Assembly (NCBI RefSeq): GCF_003854275.1
Contig: NZ_QTQP01000058.1
Span: 1 to 40,731 of the forward strand
From: Burkholderia sp. Bp8963
GTDB taxonomy: Bacteria > Pseudomonadota > Gammaproteobacteria > Burkholderiales > Burkholderiaceae
DNA length: 40,731 nt
Direction: 5' to 3'
The notes beneath the pieces are model-generated. The model searched no databases. It worked only from the letters and a program-made list of their open reading frames with translations, and was not told the DNA's origin. Position numbers and translations under genes: made by a program. Each line of letters begins with the position of its first letter. The first letter of the stretch is position 1. Positions 1-7,853 of the stretch are shown here, in pieces.

Positions 1-113
1 GCGGCGTCGCGCGACGCCCTTTGCAAAAGGGTGAAAAACTCGGGCCGCGGATCCATGAACAGCTTGAAAAAATTGGGCAAGACCCGAAGCTCGTCCGCGC
101 GTTCTTCAGACAT
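1..113 (-). CDS. Possible 5' end of an unknown gene, cut by window edge
   Basis: On the minus strand an ATG at 113 opens a frame with no stop to the left edge of the window, giving at least 37 residues that begin MSEERADELRVLPNFFKLF. The predicted start of the peptide is acidic and then becomes hydrophobic and aromatic. I do not recognise a family. There is no convincing ribosome binding site, only a purine-rich GGACAGATGG just before the ATG, so this could also be non-coding or the end of a remnant. It is divergent from the transporter at 265. The call rests only on the open frame reaching the edge. Confidence 0.3.
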   Translation of the reverse strand, partial: MSEERADELRVLPNFFKLFMDPRPEFFTLLQRASRDA

Positions 114-147
114 CCATCTGTCCGCTATATTTCTGACCTATGAGTAA

Positions 148-176
148 TTGATGTGGTCTTTCTGCGTGCCTATGAT
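148..176 (+). promoter_or_regulatory. Likely sigma-70 promoter of the MFS transporter
   Basis: TTGATG (148-153) and TATGAT (171-176) are separated by exactly 17 bp, a good sigma-70 match. Transcription would start near 183, about 80 nt before the ATG at 265. This argues against translation starting further upstream, because an upstream start would lie inside the promoter. It is predicted from sequence only. Confidence 0.5.
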
Positions 177-264
177 CGATCCACGCCGGGCGTGCTCCCC
201 GGTGCGGCGTCGGGAACGAGCGGCCCATGCCGCTGCCATGAAACACCAGGAAAGGAGGACACAC

Positions 265-1587
265 ATGCGCGCTGATTCACGTCGTGGCACGCGGCATCGG
301 CAGGTGGCCGCCGCCGTCGTCGGCAATACGCTCGAGTGGTACGACTTCATCGTCTACGGGTTCTTTTCCGGGATCATCGCCCGCCTGTTCTTTCCCGCCG
401 AAAGCCAGTACGCGTCGCTGCTGATGTCGCTCGCGACGTTCGGCGTCGGGTTCTTCATGCGCCCGGTCGGGGGCGTGCTGCTCGGGCTTTATGCGGACCG
501 CAAGGGGCGCAAGGCGGCAATGCAGCTGATCATCTTCCTGATGACGCTGTCGATCGCGCTGATCGCATTCGCGCCGACCTACGCGACGATCGGCCCGGCC
601 GCACCGGTCCTGATCGTCGCCGCGCGGATGCTGCAAGGGTTCGCGACCGGCGGCGAATACGCGAGCTCCACCGCGTTCCTCGTCGAAAGCGCGCCTGCAC
701 ACCGGCGCGGCCTGTATGGCTCGTGGCAGCTGATCGGTCAATGTCTCTCGGTGTTCGCCGGCGCGGCGATGGGGGCGTGGGCGACCCGCAACCTGTCGCC
801 CGGCGCGCTCGACAGCTGGGGCTGGCGCGTGCCGTTCGCGATCGGGCTGCTGATCGGGCCGGTCGGGCTGTGGATCCGCCGCCACATGGAGGAGACCGAC
901 GCGTTTCTCGACGCGAGCAAGGCAGCAGGGCAGCCGGCAATCAGCGTGTCCGGCGTGCTGCGCGACAACCTGCGCGGCGTGCTGGTGTCGATCGGCCAGA
1001 CCGTGACGGGCACGGCCGTGTTCTACGTGATGCTCGTGAACCTGCCGACGTTCGCGCACAAGACGTTCGGGCTGCCGCTCGACCAGGTCTTCAACGTGCA
1101 GATGCTGGCGGTGGCGCTGCTGACGGTGACGATTCCGGTTGCCGCGTCGCTATCCGATCGCATCGGCCGGCGGCCGGTCCTGCTCGCCGGCATGCTGGCG
1201 CTGCTGACGGTCACCTATCCGCTGTTCTCGTGGCTCGCCGCGGCGCCGAGCATGGGGCGCCTGCTCGTCATGCAGCTCGTCATCTGCGTGAACATCGGCA
1301 TCATCTACGGCCCGGCGCCCACTGCGCTCGCGGAGCAGTTCGCGACGCGTACGCGTTCGACCAGCATTGCGCTTGCCTACAACCTCGCGGTGATGCTGTT
1401 CGGCGGCTTCGCGCCATTCATCGTCACGTGGCTGATGCGCGCGAGCGGCTCGCCGGTCGCGCCTGCGTGGTACGTGCTGTTCGCGACGCTGTTCGGGCTG
1501 GCCGCGAGCGTGTTCATGCGTGAAGGCGCGCCCGCCGTGCTCGAGCGCCGGCGTTATCGCGGCGATACGATCGTGAGCGCCGAATAG
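265..1587 (+). CDS. MFS transporter, metabolite:H+ symporter (MHS) type
   Basis: This 440-residue inner-membrane protein has about 12 hydrophobic segments. The N-terminal sequence GNTLEWYDFIVYGF is typical of the metabolite:H+ symporter (MHS) family of citrate, shikimate and proline/betaine carriers. The loop 2-3 signature follows as LYADRKGRKAA, and the matching central loop has SDRIGRRPVLL. The start at 265 is chosen because AAAGGAGG sits 8 nt upstream; the frame stays open further upstream, but that part overlaps a good promoter at 148-176. The gene is convergent with the amidohydrolase at 1627-3252, with only 39 bp between the stops. The two may act on a common substrate, such as uptake of an organic acid or amide, but nothing in the sequence identifies it. 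Family assignment is secure; the substrate is unknown. Confidence 0.92.
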   Translation: MRADSRRGTRHRQVAAAVVGNTLEWYDFIVYGFFSGIIARLFFPAESQYASLLMSLATFGVGFFMRPVGGVLLGLYADRKGRKAAMQLIIFLMTLSIALIAFAPTYATIGPAAPVLIVAARMLQGFATGGEYASSTAFLVESAPAHRRGLYGSWQLIGQCLSVFAGAAMGAWATRNLSPGALDSWGWRVPFAIGLLIGPVGLWIRRHMEETDAFLDASKAAGQPAISVSGVLRDNLRGVLVSIGQTVTGTAVFYVMLVNLPTFAHKTFGLPLDQVFNVQMLAVALLTVTIPVAASLSDRIGRRPVLLAGMLALLTVTYPLFSWLAAAPSMGRLLVMQLVICVNIGIIYGPAPTALAEQFATRTRSTSIALAYNLAVMLFGGFAPFIVTWLMRASGSPVAPAWYVLFATLFGLAASVFMREGAPAVLERRRYRGDTIVSAE

Positions 1588-1626
1588 CGCGGCTGGCGGC
1601 AGGCCTCGGGGAGCAGCTCCGGTCGA

Positions 1627-3252
1627 TCAGTCCGCCCAGCCCGGTGCCGCAAAGACCACTTCGCCGCGGAAGCGCGTCTCGATCACGCGTGCCTGCGCGA
1701 ATTCCTCGACCGGATGCCGGAACGGGTTGCGATCGAGGATCGCGAAACTCGCATCCTTGCCGGCCTCGAGCGAACCCGCGCAATCGTCGAAGCGCAGTGC
1801 GTATGCAGCGTTCACCGTGTACGCATCGAGCATCGTGAGCAGGTCGAGCCGTTCGTGCGGATTCCACGGCGGGCAGTCGGGCTGTTCGATCAGCGCGTGC
1901 GTGACGGCGGTCTGGATGATCGGCAGCGGATCCATCGTGCTCACCGACCAGTCGGAGCCGCCCGCCAGCATCGCGCCGGCATTGCGCAGGCTGCGGAACG
2001 GGTAGTTGCGCGCGGTGCGCTCCGGCCCGAGCAGGTCGCAGTAGAGCTGCTGCTGTTCGGGGCGGGCGGCGGTCCACAGCGCCTGTATGCTCGCAATCGC
2101 GCCCAACTGGTTGAAACGGCCCATGTCGGCCGGATCGACGAGCTGCAGGTGCGCGAGCTGCGCGCGCCGGTCGCGCACGCCGTTGCGACGCTGTATGTAT
2201 TCGAGCGCATCGAGCGTCATGCGCACCGCGCGATCGGCGAGCGTGTGGAAGTGCAGGTCGAAGCCGGCCGAGTCGGCGAGCAGGCAGATCTCGTTGAGCG
2301 CGTCCTGGCTCCACAGCGTGAGGCCGCAGTCGTCGGTGCCCGCATAGGGTTCGAGCAGCGCGGCCGTCTTCGATTCGGGCACGCCGTCGACGAAGATCTT
2401 TACCGTATGCAGGCGCAGGTTGTCGCATTCGTACTCGCGGCGCCACGCGGCGAAGCGTTCGACCTGCTCGCGCGGATCGCGGCGCGGGTTCGCATACAGG
2501 CCCGCGCTCATGTACACCTTCAGCGTGCCCGCGCGTTGCGCGGCGGCATAGGCGTCGAGCTCGTCTTCCTGGACGCGCGCATCGAACCACCCGGTGATGC
2601 CGAAGCCATGCGCCATCGCATGTGCCTTTGCGAGCGATTTCGGATAGCCGGCCGGGCTCAGTTGCGGAATGTGCGAGCAGATCCGGTAGAAGGCCGCCTC
2701 GTGGACGACGCCGGTGGGCGCGCCGGCCGCATCGCGCTCGTGCACGCCGCCTGACGGATCGGGCGTGTCCGCCGTGATGCCGACGGCTTCGAGCCCCTTC
2801 GTGTTGAGACAGCCGCTGTGTACGTCGAAGCCGACCACGAGGAGCGGGCGGTCGGGCACGATCCGGTCGAGCAGCGCGCGCGTCGGGTAGGCACCGAACG
2901 CAGCCAGATTGGCGCCGCCGAGATAAACCCACGGCTCGTCAGGCATCGCGTCCGCGCATGCGCGGATGCGCTGCAGGATCGTGTCGGGATCGTTGATGCC
3001 GGACAGGTCGAAGTCGCCGAGGATCTGATGGCCTTCGAGCGGATGCACGTGGCCGTCGATGAAGCCCGGCAGCATCAGCCGGCCGGCGAGATCCACGACG
3101 CGCGTGGCCGGGCCGGCCAGCGGGCGGATGTCGTCGTCGCGGCCGACCGCCAGAATCTTGCCGTCGCGGGTTGCGAGCGCTTGCGCGAAGCGGCGCTGCG
3201 CGTCGCCCGTATACAGGATGCCGTTCAGATAGACGGTATCGGCGTGTTGCAT
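1627..3252 (-). CDS. Amidohydrolase family 3 (YtcJ-like) metal-dependent hydrolase
   Basis: The protein has 541 residues, the usual length for YtcJ-like amidohydrolases of the urease/dihydroorotase superfamily. These enzymes hydrolyse C-N bonds at a mono- or binuclear metal centre in a TIM barrel. The first metal motif is GFIDGHVHP, with His68 and His70. Later come the VKIFVDG strand, the His of HFHTLADRA, the His of AHLQLVD and the catalytic Asp of GGSDWSV. There is no signal peptide, so it should be cytoplasmic. The ATG at 3252 is preceded by GGAGA. A promoter and perfect palindrome (3299-3344) lie upstream, overlapping the tail of an apparent LuxR-regulator remnant. It is convergent with an MHS transporter. 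N-acyl or imidic amides are typical family substrates, but the real one cannot be read from sequence. Confidence 0.93.
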   Translation of the reverse strand: MQHADTVYLNGILYTGDAQRRFAQALATRDGKILAVGRDDDIRPLAGPATRVVDLAGRLMLPGFIDGHVHPLEGHQILGDFDLSGINDPDTILQRIRACADAMPDEPWVYLGGANLAAFGAYPTRALLDRIVPDRPLLVVGFDVHSGCLNTKGLEAVGITADTPDPSGGVHERDAAGAPTGVVHEAAFYRICSHIPQLSPAGYPKSLAKAHAMAHGFGITGWFDARVQEDELDAYAAAQRAGTLKVYMSAGLYANPRRDPREQVERFAAWRREYECDNLRLHTVKIFVDGVPESKTAALLEPYAGTDDCGLTLWSQDALNEICLLADSAGFDLHFHTLADRAVRMTLDALEYIQRRNGVRDRRAQLAHLQLVDPADMGRFNQLGAIASIQALWTAARPEQQQLYCDLLGPERTARNYPFRSLRNAGAMLAGGSDWSVSTMDPLPIIQTAVTHALIEQPDCPPWNPHERLDLLTMLDAYTVNAAYALRFDDCAGSLEAGKDASFAILDRNPFRHPVEEFAQARVIETRFRGEVVFAAPGWAD

Positions 3253-3294
3253 GGTGTCTCCGAGGTAATCGACGTGTTCCGGTCGTCGGGTCGC

Positions 3295-3528
3295 TCAGAT
3301 ACTAGGGGCGGGGCGTGGGGCTGTCTGTCCTCGTTTCGAGGACAAGGTGCGACAAAGCAGATTGAAGCGCTGCAGCAGCACGTCGTCATCCGGGAGCGGC
3401 GCCACGCTGGCGAGGCGCGCGTGCTGCACCAGCAGCGGCAACAGGAAATCGCCGAGCTGGCGCAGCAGGCTCAGTTCGGCGTGCGTGATCGCCGGCCGCC
3501 CTGGCGGGCGGCTCAGCGCCAATACCCG
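3295..3528 (-). pseudogene. Remnant of a LuxR-family regulator lacking its HTH domain
   Basis: The minus-strand frame ending at 3295 encodes about 75 residues that read like the middle of a Burkholderia LuxR-type regulator. They include LSRPPGRPAITHAELSLL, then LGDFLLPLLVQHARL, then LLQRFNLLCRTLSSKRG. In intact relatives the last motif (Lc..Ls.RE) leads straight into the DNA-binding helix-turn-helix. Here the frame stops 12 residues later with no HTH. Upstream, the frame runs into the end of the YXWGXW gene without a start of its own. So both the N-terminal sensor and the C-terminal HTH appear lost. The resemblance is judged by eye from family patterns and is not proven; a chance open frame remains possible. 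Confidence 0.4.
3299..3344 (-). promoter_or_regulatory. Promoter plus 19-bp palindromic operator candidate for the amidohydrolase
   Basis: On the minus strand CAGACA (3327-3322) and TAGTAT (3304-3299) are 17 bp apart and point at the amidohydrolase start, 47 nt downstream of the -10 box. Directly upstream, touching the -35 box, is the perfect inverted repeat TGTCCTCGTTTCGAGGACA (3326-3344; 8-bp arms, 3-nt centre). A dyad next to -35 is the usual position for an activator such as a LuxR- or LysR-type protein. The DNA also lies within the 3' part of the LuxR-like remnant. Inference only. Confidence 0.45.
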
Positions 3529-3896
3529 TCGACGTACACCCAGGCTTGCCCCTGGCGCCGCCACGAACCGGGAATCCAGCGGTGGCCGGGGCGACGCGCG
3601 ATCCACCGGCCGGGGATCCATACATATTGTCCGCGCTGCCATCGCCAGTAGCCGTCGGTCCAGATATAGCCGCCCGGCCGCGGCGGTGGCGGGCGCCGTT
3701 CGTGCCGCATCGCCGGCGGCGCCATTCGCGGGCGGTCGTCATACGGCGGGCCGCCGGGATTGCGGTACGGGCCGGACGGCCGGTAAACGGGCGGCGGGGG
3801 CGGCGCGGGCTGCGCCGAGGCGGCGCGCAGCCAGGCTCCCGTGCCGGCGAAAGCGGCGGTCAGTCCGATGGCGCGCAACAACGAGCGTCGATTCAT
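3513..3896 (-). CDS. Secreted YXWGXW repeat-containing protein
   Basis: This is a 127-residue exported protein. The N-terminus MNRRSLLRAIGLTAAFAGTG has twin arginines and a hydrophobic core, ending near ASAQ, so export to the periplasm or surface is likely. A proline-rich stretch follows (about residues 29-75). The C-terminal half then carries repeated aromatic modules of the YXWGXW type: WTDGYWRWQRGQYVWIPGRW, then HRWIPGSWRRQGQAWVYVDGYW. The family is common in Burkholderia and other proteobacteria, and its role is unknown; envelope binding is often assumed. The 3' end abuts the LuxR-like remnant. Family assignment is good; function is not inferred. Confidence 0.85.
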   Translation of the reverse strand: MNRRSLLRAIGLTAAFAGTGAWLRAASAQPAPPPPPVYRPSGPYRNPGGPPYDDRPRMAPPAMRHERRPPPPRPGGYIWTDGYWRWQRGQYVWIPGRWIARRPGHRWIPGSWRRQGQAWVYVDGYWR

Positions 3897-4494
3897 GGTT
3901 TGCCTGTCCTGTTGTGCTGTCGTGTCCGTCGTACCTTAGCGCGCCCGGCGCCAGGCCGGGTTACGCGCCCCGTTAAGGCTGTTACCGCATGTCACGGCCG
4001 CGACGGCGCCGGTCGATCGGGCTTGCCGCACGCGACGGCCTCGAGTCATCCGCTTGGCGGCGCATTCCTCGGACGTTTTACGCCGACGCATCCGCTGCGG
4101 AAGCCAAAACCCTGATATTTGGGACAAAATCAGGTAAAAATTGCCGATTCCGTGGGGTTTGCGCGATTCCGTTTGTTGTTTCTATGCAACCGTCAAGACG
4201 ATGACATGTTGGAATGGTGGGATGAATGCGACCAAAAAGCAGCCGTCAAGAAGCCAAAAAGAAACGTCAAAACAAATACTTATAAGACGGCCCCATTTCT
4301 ATTATTTCTAGTTCTGGAAAAGCTTATTTCTTTATTTGCGAATCGCGCCCCTAGGGTACACCCCTAAACTCACGGTTCCCAAACGGGCAACTATCCGGGC
4401 GCAGCCAGCAGGACCGATGGCGTTTCCGGGCGGTTGCAGACCGTTTATGAACAAGGTCGCGAGACCTGCCTCTTTTTAGAAGGGAGCTCCACGA
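3897..4494. other. Intergenic region upstream of the porin; AT-rich, no gene seen
   Basis: No convincing coding frame lies in these 598 bp. The segment 4195-4350 is markedly AT-rich against the GC-rich background and probably carries the porin promoter, although I cannot single out one -35/-10 pair. A small hairpin, AGGTC-GCGA-GACCT (4454-4467), has a GNRA-type loop. A T-rich stretch and the porin ribosome binding site follow it, so it would lie in the porin mRNA leader. Confidence 0.5.
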
Positions 4495-5616
4495 ATGAAC
4501 AAGACTCTGATCGTTGCAGCAGCTGCAGCATCGTTCGCAACCGTCGCTCACGCGCAAAGCAGCGTCACGCTGTACGGCGTGCTGGACGCAGGCATCACCT
4601 ACACGAGCAACGTCCAGCCGGCACTGGGCCAAGCTGGCAAGTCGCGTTGGGCGATGGGTTCGGGCATTGACCAGAGCCGTTTCGGCCTGCGTGGCTCGGA
4701 AGACCTGGGTGGCGGCCTGAAGGCAATCTTCACGTTGGAAAGCGGCTTCAACATCGGTAACGGCAAGTTCGCGAACGGCAGCAACGGCATGTTCAACCGT
4801 CAAGCTTTCGTCGGCCTGTCGAGCCAGTACGGCACGGTCACGCTGGGTAAGCAGTATGACGCAACGCAAGACTACCTGGCGCCGCTGACGGCAACGGGTT
4901 CGTGGGGTGGCACGTACTTCGCGCACCCGCTGAACCTCGACCGTCTGAGCACGACCGGTGATGTCGCATCGAACAACACGATCAAGTTCACGAGCGCGAA
5001 CTACGCTGGCCTGCAATTCGGCGGCACGTACTCGTTCTCGAACAACACGAACTTCGGCAACAACCGTGCGTACAGCGCGGGTGCTGCATACCAGTTCCAA
5101 GGTCTGAAGCTGGCTGCTGCATACTCGCAAGCGAACCTGGGTGACGGTACGAACGCAAACGGCGCGACGTCGTCGGCGATCGGTGGCATCGCTAGCCAAG
5201 GCCGCGTCCGCACGTACGGTGCTGCTGCTGGTTATGCATTCGGTCCGGCACAAGTCGGCGCTGCATGGACGCAAGCGCGTCTCGACAACAATGCAGTCGG
5301 TGTGGGCACGCTGCGCACTGACAACTACGAAGTCAACGCAAAGTACAACCTGACGCCGGCTCTCGGCTTGGGCGCTGCTTACACGTACACGAACGCGAAG
5401 ATCAACAACGGCAGCACGCACTGGAACCAGTTCGGCCTGCAAGCTGACTACTCGCTGTCGAAGCGCACGGACGTCTACGCACAAGCTGTGTACCAGCGTG
5501 CAGCGAAGAACGGCATTGGCGCATCGATCTACAACGGCGACAGCTTCAACAACAATCTGCCGAGCTCGTCGATCAACCAAACCGCAGCAACGGTTGGTCT
5601 GCGTCACCGCTTCTAA
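4495..5616 (+). CDS. Gram-negative porin (OmpC-like, Burkholderia type)
   Basis: This 373-residue trimeric outer-membrane porin provides diffusion of small hydrophilic solutes. The signal peptide MNKTLIVAAAAASFATVAHA is followed by mature QSSVTLYGVLDAGITY, the standard start of betaproteobacterial porins. Further family features are the SRFGLRGSEDLGGGLKAIF segment, the PLAYAFNV-type alternating beta-strands throughout, and a terminal Phe (GLRHRF) needed for outer-membrane insertion. The ATG at 4495 has AAGGGAG 8 nt upstream. Codon use is strongly biased to abundant codons (many aac, gct, cgt), unlike neighbouring genes, which suggests very high expression. A strong terminator follows at 5643. 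It stands alone as a single-gene unit. Confidence 0.96.
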   Translation: MNKTLIVAAAAASFATVAHAQSSVTLYGVLDAGITYTSNVQPALGQAGKSRWAMGSGIDQSRFGLRGSEDLGGGLKAIFTLESGFNIGNGKFANGSNGMFNRQAFVGLSSQYGTVTLGKQYDATQDYLAPLTATGSWGGTYFAHPLNLDRLSTTGDVASNNTIKFTSANYAGLQFGGTYSFSNNTNFGNNRAYSAGAAYQFQGLKLAAAYSQANLGDGTNANGATSSAIGGIASQGRVRTYGAAAGYAFGPAQVGAAWTQARLDNNAVGVGTLRTDNYEVNAKYNLTPALGLGAAYTYTNAKINNGSTHWNQFGLQADYSLSKRTDVYAQAVYQRAAKNGIGASIYNGDSFNNNLPSSSINQTAATVGLRHRF

Positions 5617-5642
5617 GCGTGACTGCTGGGTAACCAGCTCTG

Positions 5643-5670
5643 AAAAAGGCGCCTTCGGGCGCCTTTTTTT
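5643..5670 (+). terminator. Rho-independent terminator of the porin
   Basis: GGCGCC-TTCG-GGCGCC with an A5 run before it and T7 after it (arms 5648-5653 and 5658-5663). The stable UUCG tetraloop and long T-run make this a textbook terminator 26 bp after the porin stop. Confidence 0.95.
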
Positions 5671-5732
5671 CGTTTACGCGGCGTGAAGGCCGCGAATGGT
5701 CTGGCGAATTCGATCCGAGGGCTGTCCGGACG

Positions 5733-5767
5733 AAAAAAAGCGAGGCATCCGATCCGGAAGCCTCGCT
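5733..5767 (-). terminator. Rho-independent terminator of rnk
   Basis: Read on the minus strand, AGCGAGGC (5767-5760) pairs with GCCTCGCT (5746-5739) and is followed by a T-run (5739-5733). It lies 58 bp downstream of the rnk stop codon and is oriented to end its transcript, back-to-back with the porin terminator. Confidence 0.85.
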
Positions 5768-5825
5768 GGCTCGATGTGTGGGCGCGTTGCGCAGCCGCCG
5801 GGAGCCTGCCGCACGGGCGGCCGTG

Positions 5826-6224
5826 TCAGCGCGTGTATTCGCCGTTGGCCTCGGGCTGGAACACGATCGCGGCGACCTTCATCAGCTTCTCGATGCCGCT
5901 CGGCTGCATCACCTTCACCAACTGGCCGCGCTGCGTGCCCAGCAAAGCCATGCCAACCGGCGAAAAGACGTTCAGGCGCCCTTGTTCGAGATTGGCTTCG
6001 TCGGGATAAACAATCGTCCAGGTGGTCTGCTCGTTGGTCGCTTCGTCGAGCAGCGTGATCTGCGAATTCATCGTCACGACGTTCGCCTTGATCGCGTCGG
6101 ACTGGACGATGTCGGCCCGCTCCAGCAGCGCGTCGAGCATCGTCTGGAAGCGCGGGCTGTGCTCGGCGTGCTTCTCGAGCCGGGCGACATCGAGTTCGGT
6201 CAATTGGTGCAGACGTTGTTTCAT
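5826..6224 (-). CDS. rnk: Regulator of nucleoside diphosphate kinase (Rnk), GreA/GreB-like
   Basis: This 132-residue cytoplasmic protein has a short N-terminal helical segment (MKQRLHQLTELDVARLEKHA) and a C-terminal FKBP-like domain shared with GreA/GreB (about residues 48-125). Recognisable stretches are VVTMNSQITLLDE, WTIVYPDEAN and FSPVGMALLGTQRGQ. Rnk-family proteins bind RNA polymerase and influence nucleoside diphosphate kinase and exopolysaccharide phenotypes in other proteobacteria. The ATG at 6224 is chosen because AGGAGA lies 7 nt upstream; a longer frame to 6263 has no such site. It is a single-gene unit with its own terminator. Confidence 0.9.
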   Translation of the reverse strand: MKQRLHQLTELDVARLEKHAEHSPRFQTMLDALLERADIVQSDAIKANVVTMNSQITLLDEATNEQTTWTIVYPDEANLEQGRLNVFSPVGMALLGTQRGQLVKVMQPSGIEKLMKVAAIVFQPEANGEYTR

Positions 6225-6737
6225 GGCAATTCTCCTAATGATCGGCAGGGTCAGGCGTGGCAAACCTACGTGGATCGCCCGGAGCCTGTCTGACGTGGCT
6301 CCGGGAGGAGACTGGGCCGTCAGATCAAGCGCCGGGCAGGGGTGAGCGGAGCCTGGGCCGCGCGTCGAGCGAGGGGGTGAGCCGGGTGCCCGGCGAGCGC
6401 GCGCATGCCGTCCGGGCCGGACGGCGAAACAACGGGAAGCAAGGGCGCGCGCATGGTGTAAAGGAATTCGTCAGTTGGATAAAACCTTTCAATTCTACAA
6501 CGGAACGCTCAATACCGCTGAATTGCGTGTCAGCCATTCGACAGCGATTGTTGTCGGATTGGTTTAAGTTGCCGCGTTACAGCCGCGTAGCTGGCCGTGA
6601 TAGTTGTCAAAACCGCAACGCAGTATGTTCAATCTAAGGGTTTCCCCTTGGTAACGCGGAGACTAGACTTCATTCAATCGCTTCAGACAGACCTGCCGGA
6701 AGCGACGTGAACACAGAACATACATCGGAGGTAAATC
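6225..6737. other. Intergenic region between rnk and the DUF4148 gene; no gene seen
   Basis: Divergent promoter space of 513 bp. Only short, composition-driven frames are present. The stretch 6470-6660 is relatively AT-rich and should hold the promoter of the DUF4148 gene, but I cannot define convincing boxes. Confidence 0.5.
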
Positions 6738-7064
6738 ATGAAGTCGATCATTTACGCAGCGATTGCCGCTACTGTCCTCGCCACCCCGATCGCGTCGTTC
6801 GCGCAGTCGGATCAGGGGCTGACCCGCGACCAGGTGAAGGCTGAGCTCGTGCAGCTCGAGCAGAATGGCTACAAGCCGCTGGCCAGCGACGCGGAATATC
6901 CGGCGAACATCCAGGCCGCCGAGCAGCGCATCCAGCCGAGCCAGCAAGTGCTGACGCGCGCGGATACGAGCGGCTACGGCGCCGCAGCCACTGGCGCGGC
7001 ACAGTCTGGCCGCCGCACGACGGAAGCGCCGAATCCCGTGAATTCGATCTACTTCGGCAACTAA
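6738..7064 (+). CDS. DUF4148 domain-containing secreted protein
   Basis: A 108-residue exported protein of the DUF4148 family, which is abundant in Burkholderia. The signal peptide is MKSIIYAAIAATVLATPIASFAQ. The diagnostic core follows: LTRDQVKAELVQLEQNGYKP, then YPANIQAAEQRI. The C-terminal third is low in structure and ends with NSIYFGN. The start is supported by GGAGG 8 nt upstream. It forms a single-gene unit with a good terminator at 7173. Function is unknown; members are small periplasmic proteins often induced by stress or quorum sensing, which is family knowledge and not visible here. Confidence 0.94.
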   Translation: MKSIIYAAIAATVLATPIASFAQSDQGLTRDQVKAELVQLEQNGYKPLASDAEYPANIQAAEQRIQPSQQVLTRADTSGYGAAATGAAQSGRRTTEAPNPVNSIYFGN

Positions 7065-7172
7065 TATCCCGGGTCTGCCCGATAACGCATCCATACCGAC
7101 GGGCGGCGCGCCACAGGCGCGTCGCTCGCCAACAGGCGCAGAACCTCCGTCGCCGCATTCCGGCGGCTTTCC

Positions 7173-7203
7173 GCCCAGACGCTCGCGCGTTTGGGCCTTT
7201 TTT
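7173..7203 (+). terminator. Rho-independent terminator of the DUF4148 gene
   Basis: GCCCAGACGC (7173-7182) pairs with GCGTTTGGGC (7187-7196) through ten base pairs including one G-U, with a TCGC loop and six T's at 7198-7203. The downstream CBS gene is convergent and ends at 7216. Confidence 0.85.
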
Positions 7204-7215
7204 GCTGGGGCGCGG

Positions 7216-7677
7216 TCAGACTGACGTGACGGCGGGGGTTCCGTGGATATAGTGTTCGAGCTGGCTGATCGTGAATTGCTGGTCCGCAATCACGCTCTTG
7301 ACGAGGTCGCCGATCGAAACGAGGCCGATCAGTTTGCCGTCGTCGAGTACGGGGAGGTGGCGCATCCGGTGTTCGGTCATCAGCGCCATGCACTCTTCGC
7401 TCGATTGCGACGGCTCGACGTAGCGCACCTTGGCGGTCATGATTTCCTCGACGCGCGTGGCTTTCGACGAGCGGTCCTGCAGCACGACCTTGCGCGCATA
7501 ATCGCGCTCGGTGACGATGCCGGCGATGTCGTCGCCCTCGACGACCAGCAGTGCGCCGATGCCCTTTTCGGCCATCAGCTTGATGGCGTCGTAGACGAGA
7601 TCGGTCTTCCTGACGGTGTAGATCGTGCGGCCAGAATCCGGCTTGGCCTTGAGAATCTGCGCGACAGTCGTGCTCAT
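7216..7677 (-). CDS. Tandem CBS domain protein
   Basis: This 153-residue cytoplasmic protein consists almost entirely of two CBS domains (roughly residues 10-65 and 75-135), which together form a Bateman module binding adenine nucleotides. Typical CBS turns are IGALLVVEGDDIAGIVTERD in the first repeat and RHLPVLDDGKLIGLVSIGD in the second. Stand-alone CBS pairs like this are usually energy sensors of unknown target. The ATG at 7677 is preceded by GGAGAAAGCG; an upstream ATG at 7701 has no ribosome binding site. A possible -10 box (TATACT) lies at 7749-7744 on the minus strand. It is divergent from ribA. Confidence 0.94.
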   Translation of the reverse strand: MSTTVAQILKAKPDSGRTIYTVRKTDLVYDAIKLMAEKGIGALLVVEGDDIAGIVTERDYARKVVLQDRSSKATRVEEIMTAKVRYVEPSQSSEECMALMTEHRMRHLPVLDDGKLIGLVSIGDLVKSVIADQQFTISQLEHYIHGTPAVTSV

Positions 7678-7853
7678 TCGCTTTCTCCGTGTGCTGGGCA
7701 ATCCAGGGAAGGCAGGGCGTGATGCGCGTCACCCGATGGATCGAGTATAAACGGGCGTCGGCAGCAGGCGCGTGACTAATTCCAGATTAGCGGTAAACTC
7801 CGGTCACGTGCCATCCAGAAAATTCCTACATTCCTGATCGTTTGATTGATTCC

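Noticed and set aside
148..264. Extended N-terminus for the MHS transporter
   Set aside because: The extension overlaps a good promoter and has no ribosome binding site; the ATG at 265 has AAAGGAGG.
7702..7853. FMN riboswitch upstream of ribA
   Set aside because: The 150-bp gap is too short for, and shows none of, the conserved RFN segments; only a small CTAAT/ATTAG dyad is seen.
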